Shown here: positions 59,459 to 64,000 of the stretch, in pieces
Position numbering within the stretch: position 1 is the first letter of the stretch
Layout: the number at the start of each line of letters is the position of its first letter
Assembly (NCBI GenBank): GCA_027627225.1
Contig: JAPFQT010000411.1
Coordinates: 35,001-99,000, forward strand
DNA: 64,000 bases
DNA from: Congeria kusceri
Lineage: Eukaryota > Mollusca > Bivalvia > Myida > Dreissenidae
Direction of reading: 5' to 3'
Translations under genes and position numbers: made by a program
The notes under the pieces: model-generated
The model's database searches: none
The model's input: only the letters and a program-made list of their open reading frames with translations
What the model was told of the DNA's origin: nothing

Positions 59459-59646
59459 TATATATTACTTCTACTAGAAAAATATATTAATATACCTTAT
59501 ATTAATATGTGTCTATATATTTACAGGAAATACCGTAGATATGCCCCCTTTAAAGTCTTTGTGTGACAAAAATCAGCAACATGTTGCTATGCTGCAGTGA
59601 CCAATGGCACATAATTACACTATAGTTGTTTAAACCTATCTATTAT

Positions 59647-59778
59647 AGCTCGATTGTTTCGAAAGCCTTAGGCTTATAGAGACACTCTCGAAGTCAGTTT
59701 CCTGGGAAGAACCAGTACTTGGTGTCTTTGGAAAGATCTTGAGAACGATCCCTGAGTGGGGATCGAACCTGGGACCTT
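59647..59778 (-). mobile_element. tRNA-derived SINE with conserved core, copy 2 (5' truncated)
   Basis: The minus strand begins within the T arm (AGGTCCCAGGTTCGATCCCC). It continues ATCTTTCCAAAGACACCAAG, TACTGGTTCTTCCCAGGAAA and GAGTGTCTCTATAAGCC, and ends AACAATCGAGCT. It matches 47365-47529 without the A-box half of the head. Confidence 0.8.
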
Positions 59779-60124
59779 TTGTTGTTATGTCTAAATTGTC
59801 TAATTACACTATAGTTTCCAGGTTTTTATTTAAACAATAAACCACAGTCCTGTGCCAAAGAGATAACTTTATTGCATACTGCTTTTCCTCCGCAACTGAA
59901 AGACCAAGATGGTTTTCACCAAAATGGTTTTCACCAAAATATCTGCATACTCAATACACTGTCTACAGACAACTTTAAATGCTGTATGATATTTTTTCCA
60001 TCTCAATACCCCTAAAGGACTACCAAATTATGGATACATATAAATAGCACATACATTTTTTAGGTCACGCCATGATACCATGATTCAGTCATGTACAGTT
60101 CATAGTTTCAAAAGATTCTTACAT

Positions 60125-60545
60125 ACTATAAACTAGACATGTGTCCGTAGGACGTGGATGCCCCCACATTCCGCTGGTTGTCACAAAACTCCACTAATGT
60201 CAAAAAAACTGCACCAAAATACCCAGGTGCACAAGATCACATGCAGATGACTATGTTTATAAAGTTTCAACACTCGAGCAGTTGTAATTTTCTAGTTACA
60301 CGCGACACAAGTCCAAAAATGTTATTTTTCTGCTAAAAAAGGGCCATAACTCCGGTAACATCAGGAAAAAATGCACCAAAATACCCAAGTTCACATGCTG
60401 ATAAATAAGTATAAAAAGTTTCATTGCTCTAGCCGTAATACTGTTTGAGTAATGCGTGACACAAAAATCCGACCTACAGACGGATGGGAGAGATGGACAA
60501 GGGCAAATCTATATGCCCCCCTCTGAAAGTGGGGGCATAAAACTT
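60125..60545 (+). repeat. Interspersed repeat with GGGGGCATAAA border
   Basis: The block opens AACTAGACATGTGTCCGTAGG and closes GAAAGTGGGGGCATAAAA. Two diverged units share CACCAAAATACCCAAGTTCA and AAAAGTTTCA. Confidence 0.7.
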
Positions 60546-60717
60546 AAATACCACCTAACTGATTTCATAAGTTATTAAATTGTTTATCTTTAGTGGATCT
60601 TATAATTAAAGATACTGCACTCCAGATGACATAAAAATGTGATGTTTTTGTTGTTATGTCTAAACTGTAAATACATGAACACGATCAAATACTGTCATAA
60701 TCTGTATATTTCATTTA

Positions 60718-61715
60718 AAACAAGAAATGTCTTTAAAAAAGACAATCGGCGTTGAAATTAATATTGAGATATCATTTAAAAATTACCTAAACAGACAGCC
60801 AAGATGATCGGTTACGTGACTTCTCAGACCCCAGATTTTTTGGTCCCCACCAATATTAGGAGACTTATTGGACCCCAGATTTTTCTGACACTATAAGAAA
60901 ACTTCTCTGACCCAAAAGTAAATTTGAGATAAATTTATTAGTTTAAAAATTAAATAAAATTATCATTAATATCTATGTTGTGAATAAACCAATCATATAG
61001 CTCCATGTTTCCACCAGTGGTATATGAATAACCAAAATAATTTAGGTTAACATAATTGTTATTTGAATTTGACAAGTCAATTAAACAAATTAACAAAGTA
61101 AGAAAATAATTTCGGGAATGAATGAAAATTATTATGTATCAGACGAGACTATTTAGTTATTTATAAGTACCAGTAATATATCATGCATGTTAGTTATCTA
61201 ATATAATAACGATTTGAAGTCAAATAAGCATTTATACTGTGTATCCCAATAAAAAGCAATAGTCAGGGAACATTCAGCGATTTTTGAAAAGTTCAGACAT
61301 TATTTTTGATAACGCAACCATAAAAATTCATTAGATCATGATATATCAGGGGTTCCTGGGTATAATTAGTATTGCAAATTGTGTATTCATGCTACGCGAA
61401 TAACAATTTGACGTATTCCGAATCTTCTTTCATAACATTTTATCTACAGAAAATGTAGCATCTTTTTTATAGATTAAATAAAATCTACTTGAGAAGTTGA
61501 TAGAAAGATGCAATTATAAATAATCGATTATAAATCGTAACACAGTTTTAATTCAAATTAACAGTAAGTTTATAAATATAAATTCCCCATTGAAGTTTGC
61601 ATTCCCTAGAATTAGAAAATTTGCCATCTTCTATTGGCATTCTATTTTCCGGCTGCATAATTATCGCAAGAAAATCTGGGTCAAAAGTGATCTTAGACAG
61701 CTACGCCGAAAAATT
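60718..61715 (+). repeat. Long unclassified interspersed repeat, copy 2
   Basis: The copy opens ACAAGAAATGTCTTTAAAAA and follows copy 1 through GATCGGTTACGTGACTTCTC, CCATGTTTCCACCAGTGG and GGGAATGAATGAAAATTATT to TTAGACAGCTACGCCG. It lacks the segment corresponding to 14641-15207 of copy 1. It lies head to head with copy 3, 1.26 kb away. Confidence 0.78.
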
Positions 61716-62365
61716 TCCTTGAACCTGGTATTCCTGATTTATAAATACTGCGGCTTTCCCCAATACAAACACCGGATAAAAATGTGTGCATGACTAAACT
61801 GTCACGTAATAACCTAAATATAAACAGCGCTATTTTTAAATCACTCAATGAGTTATAATATGACAGATAAAAAATACTATAAAAATCCATTGTTTTTTAG
61901 GTAAAGAAAAACATAAGTGTCTAATTTTTTAATGTTTTCTATACGATTATGTAAGAAAAATTATGTATTTTTTATAAGTTTCTTTCGTTTTTATGATTGG
62001 ACCATCTGGAGTCCCTTCAAGATTCCTCCTAAAATCTTGTAATTGCAAGACATTTTGGAATTGCCCACTGGGATTTTGACATGAATGGTTTAGGTCTCGA
62101 GTGTCTCATGAAGAACAACCTATAGAAAAGCATTTCAATAGTTTGAACAAAGATTTATTCCAAATGATATAGTATATTGATCAGTAGTGTAAAGAAATTG
62201 TCATTCTGAATGGGTTTAACTGCTGGTGAATATTCTTAAATATCCTATTAGAACTCTTTAACTTAGGGTTAAACTTAACAAATATCGGTATATTAATACC
62301 ACAAGTTTTCATTTCAAATATACTAGTAAATTGGCTTGTAATCAGCATACGTATGAAACACATAT
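61716..62365. other. Spacer without a gene
   Basis: AT-rich sequence with no supported feature. Confidence 0.4.
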
Positions 62366-63242
62366 AACTAGAATTGTCACATGAGTGACGGATATACCCC
62401 CATAATATGGCCTTGTCACAAAACTATGGCATCCATTGGAAAGACATGGACAGAGAGATAATGCTTTAATTTGTGAATGGTCAACAGTTTATTTTGAAAA
62501 ATCTAATTTCAATAGGAGCCATAACTCTGTCAACATTTAGTGGTTTGTAACCAAAGTTGAACTTGATCTGGATTTTATGATGTTACATCTATGTACCAAA
62601 ATTAATGTAAATATGTGAAGCCTTTCATGAGTTATTGTCCATGTTTTTCGGGAATTTAAGTCAAATAAAGGGCCAATAATTATTTAAATATGTCAAGTCA
62701 TTGTTGAGTTATCGTCAGGAAACCTTGTTTTTAGGGAATTTAGGTCAAATAAAGGGCCATAACTCTGTCAAAATTTAGAGGTTTGAAACCAAAGTCGAAC
62801 TTGACCCGTATTTATGATGCTACAAGTGTATACCAATAATTATTTAAATACGTCAAGCCATTCTTGAATTATCATCCAGAAATCATGTTTTTAGGGAATT
62901 TTAAGTTGAAAAGGGGCCATAACTCTGTCAAATTTAGTGGTTTGTAACCAACATCAAACTTAACCTGTATTCTATGATGTTATACATGTGTACCAAAACT
63001 TATTTGAATATGTCAAGCCTTGAGTTATCATCTGGAAACCATGTTTTTAAGGAATTTCAAGTCGAAAAGGGGCCATTACTCTGTCAAAATTTAGTGGTTT
63101 GTAAACCAACATCGAACTTGACCTGTATTCTATGAATATGTCAAGCCTTTCTTGAGTTATCATCTGGAAACCAAAAACCAACAGACCGGCAAGCTCACTC
63201 CTATATAACCTCCCTAAACTTCGTTTGTGGGGGTATAATAAA
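62366..63242 (+). repeat. Tandem repeat of about 145 bp with GGGGGTATAATA border
   Basis: Four to five units share AAAGGGCCATAACTCTGTCA, AAATTTAGTGGTTTG, ACCTGTATTCTATGATGTTA and CTTGAGTTATCATCTGGAAA. The block opens CTAGAATTGTCACATGAGTG and closes TCGTTTGTGGGGGTATAATA. Confidence 0.82.
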
Positions 63243-63790
63243 ATAGAAATCCGAAATGCCTATCCAAATTTTATTGTTCACGCAACGTAACCACTAATTC
63301 TATTTAAAGTTAAACTGCACATGGATTTCATGCAAATCTCGTGTTCTGATAGAAAAGTGCAAAATTTATCATAATATGCTGACATTTACAACATCAGGTC
63401 ATCTGCATAAAAAGCACGGGTGTTTGACAGCGATTACAACATTTCGAAGCGCCAAGAGAACTGTGAAATCTTTACTTTTGTATAAAAGTTTTGTAATGTT
63501 GATCTCAATTGAATGGTGATGAAAAACGTGATCAGTTGTGTATATTACACATTCAGCATTTAATGGTATGCAGAATATACATGTATTTCCCATCATATTA
63601 TGGTATGGACTTTTATGTGCGGTAATTTTCCGTAACGCAGAACTGCTCACAGATGAACAGCATATACCTTATAATTTTAAAACACACTAAACTATCGAAG
63701 ACAAAATGTTAAATTGTTGTTTAACTTTATAAATGCTTGCCATTTTCAGTGGCACATTCATAGTATTAAAGTAACACGACCATGTATTAA
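63243..63790. other. Spacer without a gene
   Basis: An 83-codon minus-strand open frame at 63399-63650 shows no recognisable domain. Nothing else is supported. Confidence 0.4.
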
Positions 63791-64000
63791 TTAAGAAATA
63801 ATTTGATTCATCGTTGTTTATCGGCCAACAGACAACAATTTGGAGTTCTGAAGCGTAGGAATTAAACCACGAGGGCGTTAGCCCGAGTGTTTCAATAGCC
63901 TTGCATCAGAATAACAAAGAGTTGTTGATTGGCAGATAAACAACGATAATGCGAAAATGATTTCGATTCTAACATGATTTGACATATACTTTTGCAATTG
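63791..64000 (+). mobile_element. Palindromic MITE, copy 15 (cut by window edge)
   Basis: The copy runs from TTAAGAAATAATTTGATTC through the tip GAGGGCGTTAGCCCGAGTG and on to ATTCTAACATGATTTGACAT. Module 2 continues beyond the window. Confidence 0.82.

Overview
The window looks like intergenic and intronic DNA from an animal nuclear genome, most likely a bivalve mollusc. It is AT-rich, has no operon-like gene packing and carries GT-AG introns. It holds one clear gene of the RING-less B-box/coiled-coil/NHL type that is expanded in bivalves. It is also saturated with dispersed repeats whose units end in GGGGCATAA-like borders or contain runs of TGACCTTGACC, a style I associate with bivalve genomes. 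The taxonomic call is inference from these features, not from a database match.

Layout. 0-10.9 kb: a dispersed-repeat pair, a degraded hAT-like element with 8-bp flanking duplications, several copies of a palindromic MITE, a 23-bp minisatellite in two blocks with 181-bp inverted arms around the second block, a tRNA-derived SINE, and a diverged 150-180-bp tandem repeat containing a perfect 60-bp hairpin. 10.9-20.4 kb: an inverted-repeat element with a G tract, copy 1 of a long unclassified repeat, two adjacent MITEs, two related minisatellites (25 bp and 24 bp), and a decayed Tc1/mariner transposase. 20.4-29.9 kb: a 26-bp array rich in CACGTG, a 27-bp array with AGGTCA in almost every unit, a tandem array of a SINE core, another SINE, a degenerate tRNA-Thr-like gene, and a candidate terminal exon.

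29.9-40.0 kb: a 145-bp-unit array, a three-exon minus-strand gene of unknown product ending at 31671, a MITE split by a Tigger-like element, a 727-bp tandem duplication, and a 3-kb repeat array with inverted ends. 40.8-45.4 kb: the B-box/NHL gene, three coding exons on the minus strand, 566 residues after splicing. 45.4-64.0 kb: more repeat arrays, two isolated minus-strand coding exons (50542-50611 and 53188-53301), and two further copies of the long unclassified repeat placed head to head.

Only the B-box/NHL gene is a confident complete gene. The unknown three-exon gene rests on splice sites and matching phases. The long open frames over the minisatellites and repeat arrays are artefacts of stop-free repeat units. 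The dominant biology is layered transposon insertion and local tandem expansion, not a cooperating gene cluster. All coordinates, identities and exon joins were read by eye and no search was run.
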